In this document: one piece after another, positions 1-6,178 of the stretch
Layout of the letters: each line of letters begins with the position of its first letter
Position numbering within the stretch: the first letter of the stretch is position 1
Assembly: GCA_012031335.1 (NCBI GenBank)
Contig: JAAUTT010000231.1
Coordinates: 1 to 6,984 of the forward strand
Length of the DNA stretch: 6,984 nt
Source: Bacteroidales bacterium
GTDB lineage: Bacteria > Bacteroidota > Bacteroidia > Bacteroidales > JAAUTT01
Direction of reading: 5' to 3'
Translations under genes and position numbers: made by a program
Notes under the pieces: generated by a model
What the model saw: only the letters and a program-made list of their open reading frames with translations
Databases searched by the model: none
Told to the model about the DNA's origin: nothing

Positions 1-129
1 ACCGTTAAAGTGGTCGGAGTCAATACAGGATATTACCGACGAAAAGTTGCACAGGATGAATTGTTAATTGCCAAAAGAAGAAATTGAGAAAAAGACGAAG
101 AAAAATTCAGGACTATTTTCGATAAAAGT
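1..129 (+). pseudogene. Frame-disrupted 5' continuation of the hybrid kinase (end of an earlier PAS/PAC plus linker)
   Basis: No single frame is open here, but pieces from different frames join into an ordinary PAC-to-PAS linker. Frame 1 reads VKVVGV up to base 21. After one extra base (22-25), frame 2 reads QDITD up to base 40. After one missing base, frame 1 resumes with RKVAQDELLIAK. One extra A in the AAAA at 73-76 gives EEIE, and one missing base near 86-93 returns to EKDEEKFRTIF. The in-frame stop is TGA at 85-87. The joined text matches the usual GVNQDITDRK ending of a PAS/PAC domain, so the kinase has at least one more PAS domain to the left. Four indels that cancel in pairs within 70 bases suggest sequence error more than decay, but a genuinely broken gene cannot be excluded. 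Confidence 0.55.
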
Positions 130-1986
130 TTGGTTGCAATTTTGGTAGCCGATGACCAGGGCAATTATTTATCAGCCAATAGTGCCGCTTGCAACCTGTT
201 TGGATATTCTTTGAACGAAATGCTGAACATGAATATACGCGATTTAAAAACCGTTGTTAAACCGGGTGCAGAAGAACGGTATCGGGAATATATTCAGAAA
301 GGAGAAGAAAAAGGTGAATTTGATTTTAATACAAAAGCAGGAGATCGTAAATTCGCTTTTTATCATGCTGTTAGGGTAAAAGATAATTTTAACTTAAGTA
401 TGTTGGTCGATATTACCAAACAAAAAGAAACAGAAATTGAACTTTTAAAAGCCAAGGAAATTGCAATAGCAAGCGAACAACGTTTTAAATCTATAATTGA
501 GAATGCACCCGATGGTGTGGTGATTATTGATGAACATGGAAAGTTTGTTTATGGTAGCCCTAATGCTGCGCGACTATTTGGTTACAATGAAAATGAGGTT
601 ATAGGACATTCAGGAAATGAATTTACACATCCCGACGACTTACCAGCTGTTTTTAAAACACTCGAAACCATAATTAATGATCCATTACAAAAACCAACGA
701 TAGGCTACCGTTTTAAACGGAAAAATGGAGAATATCGCTGGATAGAAACCACCTTTACCAATTTACTGGCAGATAAAGCCATCAATGGAATAGTTTTAAA
801 TTTTACCGACATTACCGAAAGAAAACAAATACTCGAAGATTTGGTAATTGCCAAAGAAAAAGCCGAGGAAAGCGACCGTCTTAAAACCGCCTTCCTTCAG
901 AACATGAGCCATGAAATACGCACACCCATGAACGCTATCATGGGTTTTTCCGAACTATTGCTGCAAAATTTTGAGAACAAAGAAAAAATTGAAAAATTTG
1001 TTTCAATCATCAACCAACGTTGTTCAGATTTATTAGTTATCATTAACGATATACTTGATATTGCAAAAATTGAATCGGGTCAGTTACAGCTAAGCGAAGA
1101 AAGTGCTAATATTATTGAACTCCTGCAGGAACTGGAAATTGTTTTTAATGAACAAAAGCTGAAGTTTAATAAATCTGATATCAGCATCGTATTACACAAT
1201 CCTTATCATTCGTCAGATTTGTATTTAATTACCGACAGAAGTCGTTTAATGCAAATTTTTACCAATTTAATCAGCAATGCCTTAAAGTTTACTTATCAAG
1301 GGAAAATAGAGTTTGGTTTCAGCTTCAATAATGAGCAACAGATAGAATTTTATGTTTCAGATTCAGGTATTGGCATTCCAAAAGATAAACATGAAATAAT
1401 TTTTGAGCGGTTTATCCAATTAAACCAGGGAGCAAGTACTTATTCGGGCGGTAATGGCCTTGGCCTTGCCATTACAAAAGGTCTCGTGAAAATGCTGGGA
1501 GGTAGTATATGGTTACAATCCGAAACAGAAAAGGGTACCACTTTTTATTTTACAATAAAAACGGTTATAGAAAGTGATTTTGGTTCTTTAATAAATAACA
1601 AAACCGATTATATCATAAACGATTCTTTTAAAGATAAAACAGTATTAGTAGTTGAGGATGACAAATACAATCTGGCATTAATTAAAGAAATTCTCGAAAA
1701 TCAAGGGTTTAACCTCATTTGTACCGAAAAAGGGGAAGAGGCTGTTCATATTTGTTTAACCAGCCCTATCGATTTGGTTTTAATGGACATTGGCTTGCCT
1801 GACATTTCCGGTTATGAGGCTATAAGGCAAATATTATCAAAAAAATCGAAAGTTAAAATTATAGCCCAAACAGCATACGCCGGTACAACCGATAAGCATA
1901 AAGCAATTCAATCGGGCTGTATCGACTATATAAGTAAACCTTTAAAATCTAAGGGATTAATTGAGATAGTAAAAAAATATGTGTAA
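130..1986 (+). CDS. Multi-PAS hybrid histidine kinase (PAS-PAS-HisKA-HATPase-receiver), 5' part disrupted
   Basis: This is a cytoplasmic sensor kinase that autophosphorylates on His and passes the phosphate to its own receiver domain. Numbering from the TTG at 130, the domains are: a PAS fold at about 1-95 ending in the PAC-like DITKQK; a second PAS at about 117-230 ending in NFTDITERK; a HisKA H-box SHEIRTPMNAI with His261; a HATPase_c domain with N-box Asn383, G1 box DSGIGIP (Asp411) and G2 box GGNGLGLAI (about 440-448); and a receiver at about 505-618 with acidic residues 509-511, phospho-acceptor Asp553 (LMDIGLP), Thr581 and Lys603. There is no membrane segment and no DNA-binding output domain in the visible part, so the phosphate probably moves on to a separate partner, or the receiver tunes the kinase. 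TTG 130 is only a formal start: the first PAS is already under way there and the frame is open from base 88 (EKDEEKFRTIFDKSL). The true start lies left of the window. Domain calls are secure; the signal sensed is unknown. Confidence 0.88.
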   Translation: MVAILVADDQGNYLSANSAACNLFGYSLNEMLNMNIRDLKTVVKPGAEERYREYIQKGEEKGEFDFNTKAGDRKFAFYHAVRVKDNFNLSMLVDITKQKETEIELLKAKEIAIASEQRFKSIIENAPDGVVIIDEHGKFVYGSPNAARLFGYNENEVIGHSGNEFTHPDDLPAVFKTLETIINDPLQKPTIGYRFKRKNGEYRWIETTFTNLLADKAINGIVLNFTDITERKQILEDLVIAKEKAEESDRLKTAFLQNMSHEIRTPMNAIMGFSELLLQNFENKEKIEKFVSIINQRCSDLLVIINDILDIAKIESGQLQLSEESANIIELLQELEIVFNEQKLKFNKSDISIVLHNPYHSSDLYLITDRSRLMQIFTNLISNALKFTYQGKIEFGFSFNNEQQIEFYVSDSGIGIPKDKHEIIFERFIQLNQGASTYSGGNGLGLAITKGLVKMLGGSIWLQSETEKGTTFYFTIKTVIESDFGSLINNKTDYIINDSFKDKTVLVVEDDKYNLALIKEILENQGFNLICTEKGEEAVHICLTSPIDLVLMDIGLPDISGYEAIRQILSKKSKVKIIAQTAYAGTTDKHKAIQSGCIDYISKPLKSKGLIEIVKKYV

Positions 1987-2021
1987 ATGGGACTGAAAAC
2001 CATAAAGTGGGTATTGTGAAA

Positions 2022-2263
2022 CTATTCTAAGTGATAAGCATTGTGTTTTGACTGATACCGGTCTTTAAACTGATTCAAAAGCGCTATCTCATTTGCATTG
2101 AATTTTAAATTAAAGAGCTTGTCTTTTAATTTGTAAATGTTTTATTAAATCATCTTTATTGTTGCCCCTTTCGACAAGCATTTTCGATTGATTTCAAATC
2201 TTCTTCCATTTCAATGTTTGGATGACCGCCAGGATCTTCGGGTCTATATATCAATTCTTCCAT
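2022..2263 (-). pseudogene. Small frameshifted gene, ~79 residues if two homopolymers are corrected; family not recognised
   Basis: Read literally, ATG 2263 gives a 35-residue product (begins MEELIYRPEDPGGHPNIEME) that stops at 2156-2158. Dropping one C from CCCC 2165-2168 continues it as GNNKDDLI. Dropping one T from TTTT 2140-2143 then continues it through NIYKLKDKLFNLKF, NANEIALLNQFKDRY and QSKHNAYHLE to a stop at 2022-2024. The joined protein is hydrophilic, probably helical, with charged residues throughout and no membrane segment or signal peptide. An in-frame stop lies just upstream of the ATG, so the start is well bounded. A TAnnTTTG box (2290-2297) sits at a suitable distance. I do not recognise the family and assign no function. 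It is either a real small gene with two sequencing errors or a recent pseudogene; the literal 35-residue ORF is the fallback. Confidence 0.42.
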
Positions 2264-2289
2264 GATTTTAGTATTAAGTCATGATATAA

Positions 2290-2319
2290 CAAAAATACTC
2301 CCATAAGGTTATTGTGAAA
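2290..2319 (-). promoter_or_regulatory. Bacteroidota-type promoter for the small minus-strand gene
   Basis: On the minus strand TATTTTTG (2297-2290) matches the -7 box TAnnTTTG exactly. TTTC (2319-2316) lies 18 nt upstream, one base off the usual TTTG -33 box. The predicted transcription start near 2284 leaves about 20 nt of leader before ATG 2263. It is a sequence match only, in AT-rich DNA. Confidence 0.35.
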
Positions 2320-2341
2320 TCATCTTAATTTCCAGGAGTAT
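2295..2341. repeat. 7-bp inverted repeat ATACTCC / GGAGTAT
   Basis: ATACTCC at 2295-2301 is the perfect reverse complement of GGAGTAT at 2335-2341, with 33 nt between. The left arm overlaps the -7 box of the small minus-strand gene and the arms bracket its -33 region, so it could be an operator or a long-looped hairpin. An arm of this length can arise by chance. Confidence 0.25.
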
Positions 2342-2386
2342 GGCTGGTTTCCGCGAGCAATAAACCTTCGCATGTCAGTGAAGCCA

Positions 2387-2839
2387 TTATTGGCTATATT
2401 GTGTTTTGTGGCCAGTGGTTATTTGTTTGCCGACTATATCATCCGGAGTTTTTTTCTTAATCCCTTTAGCATTAAAATCCTTATCGAAAGTTATAATGGT
2501 CAAATCATATTTTAGGGATACAGAAAATTGATAAGAATCATCAAAATCAAGATTGTACTTTTTAATATTACTAATAACATCCAATAAGTCAGAAGAATCA
2601 AGTGATAAAGATTCAATTCCTCCATTTATAAATAAATCATTGATGAATTTCTCAAAAATATCATCTTTCTTTAATCTGGACAATATTACACCTATTGAGT
2701 GTATAGAAAAATCACTTACAAATAACGAATCTGTTGGTATTAAATCAAAGAATTTTGAAGCAACCTCAGATTTTTCTTGGTCTAAAAGTCGCTCAAGCCA
2801 AACGTTTGTATCAACCAAATATCTTACTTGTGCCTCCAA
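2387..2839 (-). CDS. PIN-domain toxin (ribonuclease) of a type II toxin-antitoxin pair
   Basis: The product is 150 residues, a usual size for a single PIN domain. PIN toxins are metal-dependent RNases that block translation by cutting tRNA, rRNA or mRNA; the target here cannot be read from sequence. Visible landmarks are the N-terminal strand and first metal ligand in RYLVDTNVWLE (Asp10), the conserved SDFSIHSIGVIL segment (42-53), the acidic helix NLDFDDSYQFS (Asp98, 100, 101), and the last strand with TIITFDKDF (Asp119, Asp121), followed by KKTPDDIV. The DFSIHSIG form, without an obvious Glu in the middle segment, is typical of PIN proteins paired with DUF2281 partners. The last ~14 residues after the TPDDI motif look like an added tail. 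The start ATG overlaps the end of the antitoxin gene by 16 nt, implying translational coupling. There is no signal peptide, so it acts in the cytoplasm. Confidence 0.85.
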   Translation of the reverse strand: MEAQVRYLVDTNVWLERLLDQEKSEVASKFFDLIPTDSLFVSDFSIHSIGVILSRLKKDDIFEKFINDLFINGGIESLSLDSSDLLDVISNIKKYNLDFDDSYQFSVSLKYDLTIITFDKDFNAKGIKKKTPDDIVGKQITTGHKTQYSQ

Positions 2840-3033
2840 TCAAGCGATAGTTTTTGTAATTCAATTGAAGTCATTTTGATATCCTTTAAGCCGCCAGCCC
2901 AGTCTTGTTTTAACTTTTTAGGTTTCTTAACAATCCTTCTATTAATCAAGTAGTCCAAATAATGGTCTAACTCTCCAATCATTCCAGGAGTCAATTGTTT
3001 AATCTTTGTTTCAATATTTTTTATAGCTCTCAT
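2824..3033 (-). CDS. DUF2281-like antitoxin, partner of the PIN toxin
   Basis: This 69-residue protein has the two-part layout of small DUF2281 proteins: an N-terminal helical part (NIETKIKQLTPGMIGELDHYLDYLI, roughly residues 6-30), a basic linker (RRIVKKPKK), and a C-terminal segment with KQDWAGGLKD (Trp45) and TSIELQKLSLDWRHK (Trp66). The WAG-L and S-ELQ-K-L-WR pattern is what I recognise from that family. The C-terminal part is the likely toxin-binding region, by analogy with other type II antitoxins. No clear DNA-binding fold is visible, so autoregulation is not certain. It is first in the operon and its 3' end overlaps the toxin start, the usual antitoxin-first order. The ATG at 3031-3033 fits the family N-terminus but lies only a few bases from the -7 box. 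Confidence 0.8.
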   Translation of the reverse strand: MRAIKNIETKIKQLTPGMIGELDHYLDYLINRRIVKKPKKLKQDWAGGLKDIKMTSIELQKLSLDWRHK

Positions 3034-3037
3034 AATG

Positions 3038-3066
3038 CAAAGATAATCATTAAAAAATTACTACAA
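3038..3066 (-). promoter_or_regulatory. Promoter of the toxin-antitoxin operon (TTG-N18-TATCTTTG)
   Basis: Reading the minus strand, TTG (3066-3064) is followed after 18 nt by TATCTTTG (3045-3038), a full match to the Bacteroidota -33/-7 consensus. Only four bases separate the box from the antitoxin ATG (3033-3031), so transcription should begin at or very near the start codon. No competing promoter-like pair was seen further upstream. Confidence 0.5.
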
Positions 3067-3071
3067 TATTA

Positions 3072-3098
3072 AGCCATTTAAACCAATGATGGATGGCT
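3072..3098. repeat. 6-bp inverted repeat AGCCAT / ATGGCT upstream of the TA promoter
   Basis: AGCCAT (3072-3077) and ATGGCT (3093-3098) are perfect reverse complements separated by 15 nt that include the palindrome TTTAAA. The repeat lies directly upstream of the -33 element of the TA operon, where a TA complex or other regulator could bind. The rest of 3034-3313 shows no gene that I can support. Confidence 0.28.
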
Positions 3099-3313
3099 AT
3101 GTGATAAACCTGTTGCAGAAAATGGTAATTCCCCGATACCCTTCTCTTTGACTCTGGTGGTTCAACAGGGATAACAGTCGTGTGTCCATGGTGTTCTGCC
3201 TTCTGCATTTATGTAATGAATTGGCTAAACCAAAACTTAAAGTTTTTCTGTCATACAATAACACTTCAGCCTTGTTTGTTGTTCTAAAGCAACAAGTAAT
3301 AGAATGGACGTAT

Positions 3314-3625
3314 ATGCAAACAGAAGAATTCAGGGAAATGGCTCTTTCTTTTCCGGGTGTAATTGAAAAGCCTCATTTCGACAGAGCTGCCTTCAAGGCA
3401 ATTAATAAAAGAATTTTTGCTACTCTTGATGCCTCCGGCCGCTCCATTAACCTTAAACTACCGGTAGCCGATCAGGCTACATTTTGTTCGTACAATCAGC
3501 ATATCATATTTCCTGTTCCAAATAAGTGGGGGCTTCAGGGCTGGACAATCTTCAACCTGAGTGAGACTCCTCCGGATCTGATGTTGAATGCCATGGAAAC
3601 TGCTTATAAGAATTCTATACATTAA
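3314..3625 (+). CDS. MmcQ/YjbR family protein
   Basis: The product is 103 residues and covers the whole MmcQ/YjbR fold, a small cytoplasmic double-wing (CyaY-like) domain often described as DNA-binding but with no settled role. Family landmarks are the opening MQTEEFREMALSFPGV, the PHFDRAAFK and KRIFATLD strands, NLKLPVADQATF, then FPVPNKWGLQGWTIFNLSE and the closing helix ending AMETAYKN. The start is set at ATG 3314 because the family begins right there; the open frame runs back to 3182, but those 44 residues resemble no part of the family. No clear ribosome binding site or promoter box is visible. It stands alone, with the TA pair divergent upstream and the SDR gene 121 nt downstream on the same strand. 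Confidence 0.82.
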   Translation: MQTEEFREMALSFPGVIEKPHFDRAAFKAINKRIFATLDASGRSINLKLPVADQATFCSYNQHIIFPVPNKWGLQGWTIFNLSETPPDLMLNAMETAYKNSIH

Positions 3626-3746
3626 TTTCACAGGTTCAATGCTGTTCTTAACATAATTCGTAACTTCCGATGGTAAAGTTATAATGGAAAGAAGCGGAAA
3701 AAGTTTTGTCGTGTTTGCTCCATTTGCTTAAAAAATTAAAATACGG

Positions 3747-5168
3747 ATGAAAATACTGTTAACCGGATCTTCAGGCTATATTGGAAAACGTCTTCTTCCC
3801 GTTTTGGTCGAAAGTGGCCACGAGGTTATTTGCTGCGTGAGAGATGTTACAAGGTTTTCGCCACCCGAATCGCTGAAATCGAAAATCAAAGTCATTCAGG
3901 TTGATTTGCTCGACAAAAAATCGCTGGAGAATATTCCGGGGGATATCGATGGCGCTTTTTATCTGGTACATTCCATGTCGTCATCTTCTGATTACCATCA
4001 ACAGGAGCAGAAGTCGGCCGAGAATTTCAGAAATGCCATTGCCAAAACCAACGCAAGCCATGTGGTATATTTAAGTGGGATAGTGAATGAATCGACCCTT
4101 TCCGAGCATTTATCCTCCCGAAAAAATGTTGAGGTTGAACTTGGCAGAGGGAGTTATCATTTAACCACCTTAAGGGCTGGAATTATCATAGGTTCGGGAA
4201 GTGCTTCTTTCGAGATAATGAGAGATCTGGTAGAAAAACTCCCAATAATGATTACGCCCAGGTGGCTAAATACGCGTTGCCAGCCTATCGGTATTTCCGA
4301 TGTGATCCATATCCTCTCCAAAACAATTTTTAATCCGGCTACATTCAATAAAAACTTTGACATAGGTGGCCCCGATATATTGTCGTATAAGCAAATGCTT
4401 TTAAAATTTGCCGAAATCCGGAAATTAAAACGCCGCATTTTTATTGTCCCGGTTATGACTCCAAAATTGTCTTCTTACTGGTTGTATTTTGTAACATCCA
4501 CCTCATACAAACTTGCTGTAGCGCTGGTTAACAGTATGAAAATTGAAGTTATCTGCCGGAATAACGACATTAATACCATCCTTGGAATCGAACCCATGAA
4601 TTACCGGGCCTCGCTGGAAAGAGCATTCAGTAAAATAGAAAGCAACGAAGTGGTTTCGAGCTGGAAAGATGCCTTCATAAGCAGCAGTTTCAACCTTCGT
4701 GTATCGGAGTTCATTCAGGTACCTACTTTTGGATGTTATCGCGACATGCGCGAAAAAGCTTTTGCCGACCGCGATGCATGCATTAACAAAATATGGAGCA
4801 TAGGCGGCGAAACCGGCTGGTATTATGCCAACTGGCTGTGGCGTATCAGAGGCATTATGGATAAAATGGCAGGAGGAGTGGGGTTAAGAAGAGGACGTAC
4901 TTCGGCTAATTACTTAAGCGTTGGCGATGCGCTCGACTTCTGGAGGGTATTATATGCCGATAAAACAGAAGGCCGTTTGCTGCTTTATGCCGAAATGAAA
5001 TTACCTGGTGATGCCTGGCTCGAATTCCGCATTGTTGAAAACAGGCTGATACAAACAGCAACTTTTAGACCATGGGGTTTGCTGGGAAGGTTATATTGGT
5101 TCTCGGTTCTTCCTTTTCATGGATTTATTTTCAGCGGAATGCTTCAAATGGCTTACCACACAGAATAA
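3747..5168 (+). CDS. SDR-type NAD(P)-binding protein with C-terminal DUF2867 domain
   Basis: The 473-residue protein has two parts. Residues 1 to about 300 form an atypical short-chain dehydrogenase/NmrA-like Rossmann domain: the dinucleotide loop TGSSGYIG (6-13) follows strand MKILL, then an acidic turn (VDLLDKKSL), the strand AFYLVHSM, VVYLSGIV, and LRAGIIIGSG. The classical YxxxK catalytic pair is not evident, so it may bind NAD(P)H without ordinary SDR chemistry. Residues about 320-470 are DUF2867, with GETGWYYANWLWRIRG (about 351-366) and a C-terminal stretch starting TFRPWGLLGRLYWF. SDR plus DUF2867 is a known architecture in Bacteroidota and other bacteria, of unproven function. No signal peptide is seen. 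The ATG fits the start of the Rossmann strand; there is no Shine-Dalgarno sequence, which is normal for the phylum. Substrate unknown. Confidence 0.88.
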   Translation: MKILLTGSSGYIGKRLLPVLVESGHEVICCVRDVTRFSPPESLKSKIKVIQVDLLDKKSLENIPGDIDGAFYLVHSMSSSSDYHQQEQKSAENFRNAIAKTNASHVVYLSGIVNESTLSEHLSSRKNVEVELGRGSYHLTTLRAGIIIGSGSASFEIMRDLVEKLPIMITPRWLNTRCQPIGISDVIHILSKTIFNPATFNKNFDIGGPDILSYKQMLLKFAEIRKLKRRIFIVPVMTPKLSSYWLYFVTSTSYKLAVALVNSMKIEVICRNNDINTILGIEPMNYRASLERAFSKIESNEVVSSWKDAFISSSFNLRVSEFIQVPTFGCYRDMREKAFADRDACINKIWSIGGETGWYYANWLWRIRGIMDKMAGGVGLRRGRTSANYLSVGDALDFWRVLYADKTEGRLLLYAEMKLPGDAWLEFRIVENRLIQTATFRPWGLLGRLYWFSVLPFHGFIFSGMLQMAYHTE

Positions 5169-5325
5169 TTAGGCTATACATCAAATCCCCTGATTAGCAT
5201 ACCTTTTGTTTCAAACACTTAAATTACACGGATTAAAAATCCTTACAGCAGGCATTTCCATATTTTCCAATATTTCTTCATAGCCGTTGTGGAATACTTC
5301 CATCCATGGATTAATTAGAAAAGTG

Positions 5326-5333
5326 TATTTTTG
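5326..5333 (+). promoter_or_regulatory. Candidate -7 box TATTTTTG ahead of the AraC-type regulator
   Basis: TATTTTTG matches TAnnTTTG exactly and would start transcription near 5339, leaving about a 10-nt leader before ATG 5350. No TTTG or TTG occurs at the right spacing upstream, so this is a half match. The rest of the 5169-5349 gap holds nothing else I can support. Confidence 0.3.
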
Positions 5334-5349
5334 AAAAATATCCGGTAAT

Positions 5350-5952
5350 ATGAATAACATCTTTGTAATAGGTATTTTTTTAGCATTCTTCCTCCAATTT
5401 CTGCTTTTTTCGAAGAAACAGAAAACTTTATCGGATAGAATTCTTGGTATCTGGATGTTTGTTATCGGGCTGCACTTGTTTGGTTATTATATCTACCATA
5501 TGGGGTTATGGGAAAAATTCCCGCATTTAATCGGCATAACTCACCCAATACCCTTACTGCACGGACCATTGCTTTACCTGTATGTGGTTTTTTCGTTACG
5601 CAGGGACCAGCAATTTCGTTGGAAAGATTTTACCCATTTTATCCCTGTTGTGGTGGCTTATTTATACATGAGTCCTTTTTTCTTCTATTCGGTCGAAAAA
5701 AAGGTGATGGTAAACCACAACGAGATTAACGATTTTTATACATTTATGCTGGTGTCGCTCGTCGCATTTATTATATCAGGGTTTACATATCCCATTTTGG
5801 CGTACCGGTTAATCGGCCGCTTCGAGCATCTTATCCACAGTAATTTCTCGTGCGACGAAAGGATTAACCTTAAATGGCTTCGCTATTGTATATGGGGACT
5901 AGCCTTTATTTTTATTACGGTGGCTGTTTTTCTGTCATTCAGTATGTTTTAA
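5350..5952 (+). CDS. Membrane half of a 7TM-type AraC-family regulator (ends at a frameshift)
   Basis: Read literally this is a 200-residue membrane protein with about six hydrophobic spans: residues 3-20, 28-50, 60-82, 93-115, 128-152 and 176-198. It carries HPIPLLHGPLLYLYV (about 65-79), a hallmark of the N-terminal membrane domain of Bacteroidota AraC-type regulators that anchor a DNA-binding domain to the inner membrane. The stop TAA 5950-5952 falls right after the sixth span. Removing one T from TTTT 5947-5950 lets the frame run on through a seventh span and a linker to the HTH domain ending at 6505, giving a 384-residue protein, the expected size for this type. So this is not a complete gene by itself but the first half of 5350-6505. 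The N-terminus is convincing: the first span begins immediately after MNN. Confidence 0.82.
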   Translation: MNNIFVIGIFLAFFLQFLLFSKKQKTLSDRILGIWMFVIGLHLFGYYIYHMGLWEKFPHLIGITHPIPLLHGPLLYLYVVFSLRRDQQFRWKDFTHFIPVVVAYLYMSPFFFYSVEKKVMVNHNEINDFYTFMLVSLVAFIISGFTYPILAYRLIGRFEHLIHSNFSCDERINLKWLRYCIWGLAFIFITVAVFLSFSMF

Positions 5953-5953
5953 T
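5944..5953 (+). other. Frameshift junction (TTT TAA T) in the AraC-type regulator gene
   Basis: Codons here are ATG TTT TAA. With one T of 5947-5950 ignored they read ATG TTT AAT GTT, and the protein continues as SMFNVQLTFNPDFIYY. The downstream frame is open from 5903 onward, so the change must lie between 5903 and 5949; the T-run fits the protein best. A ribosome with tRNA-Phe on UUU could slip +1 onto an identical UUU just before the UAA stop, giving the same product as a one-base correction. A sequencing or assembly error is the simpler explanation. Confidence 0.7.
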
Positions 5954-6178
5954 GTTCAACTCACCTTCAATCCCGATTTTATTTATTATAGCGAGATTAT
6001 CCTGTTCATCTTTTTTTTAGGGTATTTTGGTATCAGGCACGAAGGTATTTTTGCCGAATCCAAAGCAGTAACAACACAGATTACCGATCAGGATACTGAG
6101 CCCCGGCAAACAGGTGAATACCGTAAATCGGGTTTAAAGGCCGATGATGCAGAACTTCTTCATCAAAAACTGATACAA

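Noticed and set aside
2012..2319. 10-bp direct repeat TATTGTGAAA at 2012-2021 and 2310-2319 flanking the small minus-strand gene
   Set aside because: AT-rich and short; no other sign of a mobile element at either copy.
2346..2366. GGTTT/AAACC hairpin (11-nt loop) downstream of the toxin gene as a terminator
   Set aside because: The stem is only 5 bp and no T-run follows on the minus strand.
2382..2395. AGCCA-TTAT-TGGCT hairpin over the toxin stop codon
   Set aside because: Short stem without a T-tract; not enough for a terminator call, though its left arm is part of the direct repeat noted above.
2553..2879. + strand ORF of 108 codons opposite the TA genes
   Set aside because: Antisense shadow of the PIN toxin and antitoxin; no domain, and both opposite-strand genes are clearly coding.
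3099..3181. Possible coding remnant (MMDGYVINLLQKM and following) upstream of the MmcQ/YjbR gene
   Set aside because: Very short, ends in a stop after about 21 residues, and matches no family I know; no continuation in other frames was convincing.
3182..3313. In-frame N-terminal extension of the MmcQ/YjbR gene
   Set aside because: Its 44 residues match no part of the family, while ATG 3314 starts exactly where the domain does.
3684..3731. 15-codon ORF (MERSGKSFVVFAPFA) ahead of the SDR gene, a possible leader peptide
   Set aside because: No run of regulatory codons, no attenuator hairpin after it, and no promoter match; chance is sufficient.
3771..3971. Minus-strand ORF inside the SDR gene
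   Set aside because: Shadow of a well-supported coding frame; no recognisable motif.
4157..4438. Minus-strand ORF of 93 codons inside the SDR gene
   Set aside because: Shadow ORF; the opposite frame is unequivocally coding.
5508..5729. + strand ORF in another frame within the membrane regulator gene
   Set aside because: Overlaps the PLLHGPLLYLY-containing frame; its own translation lacks any motif.
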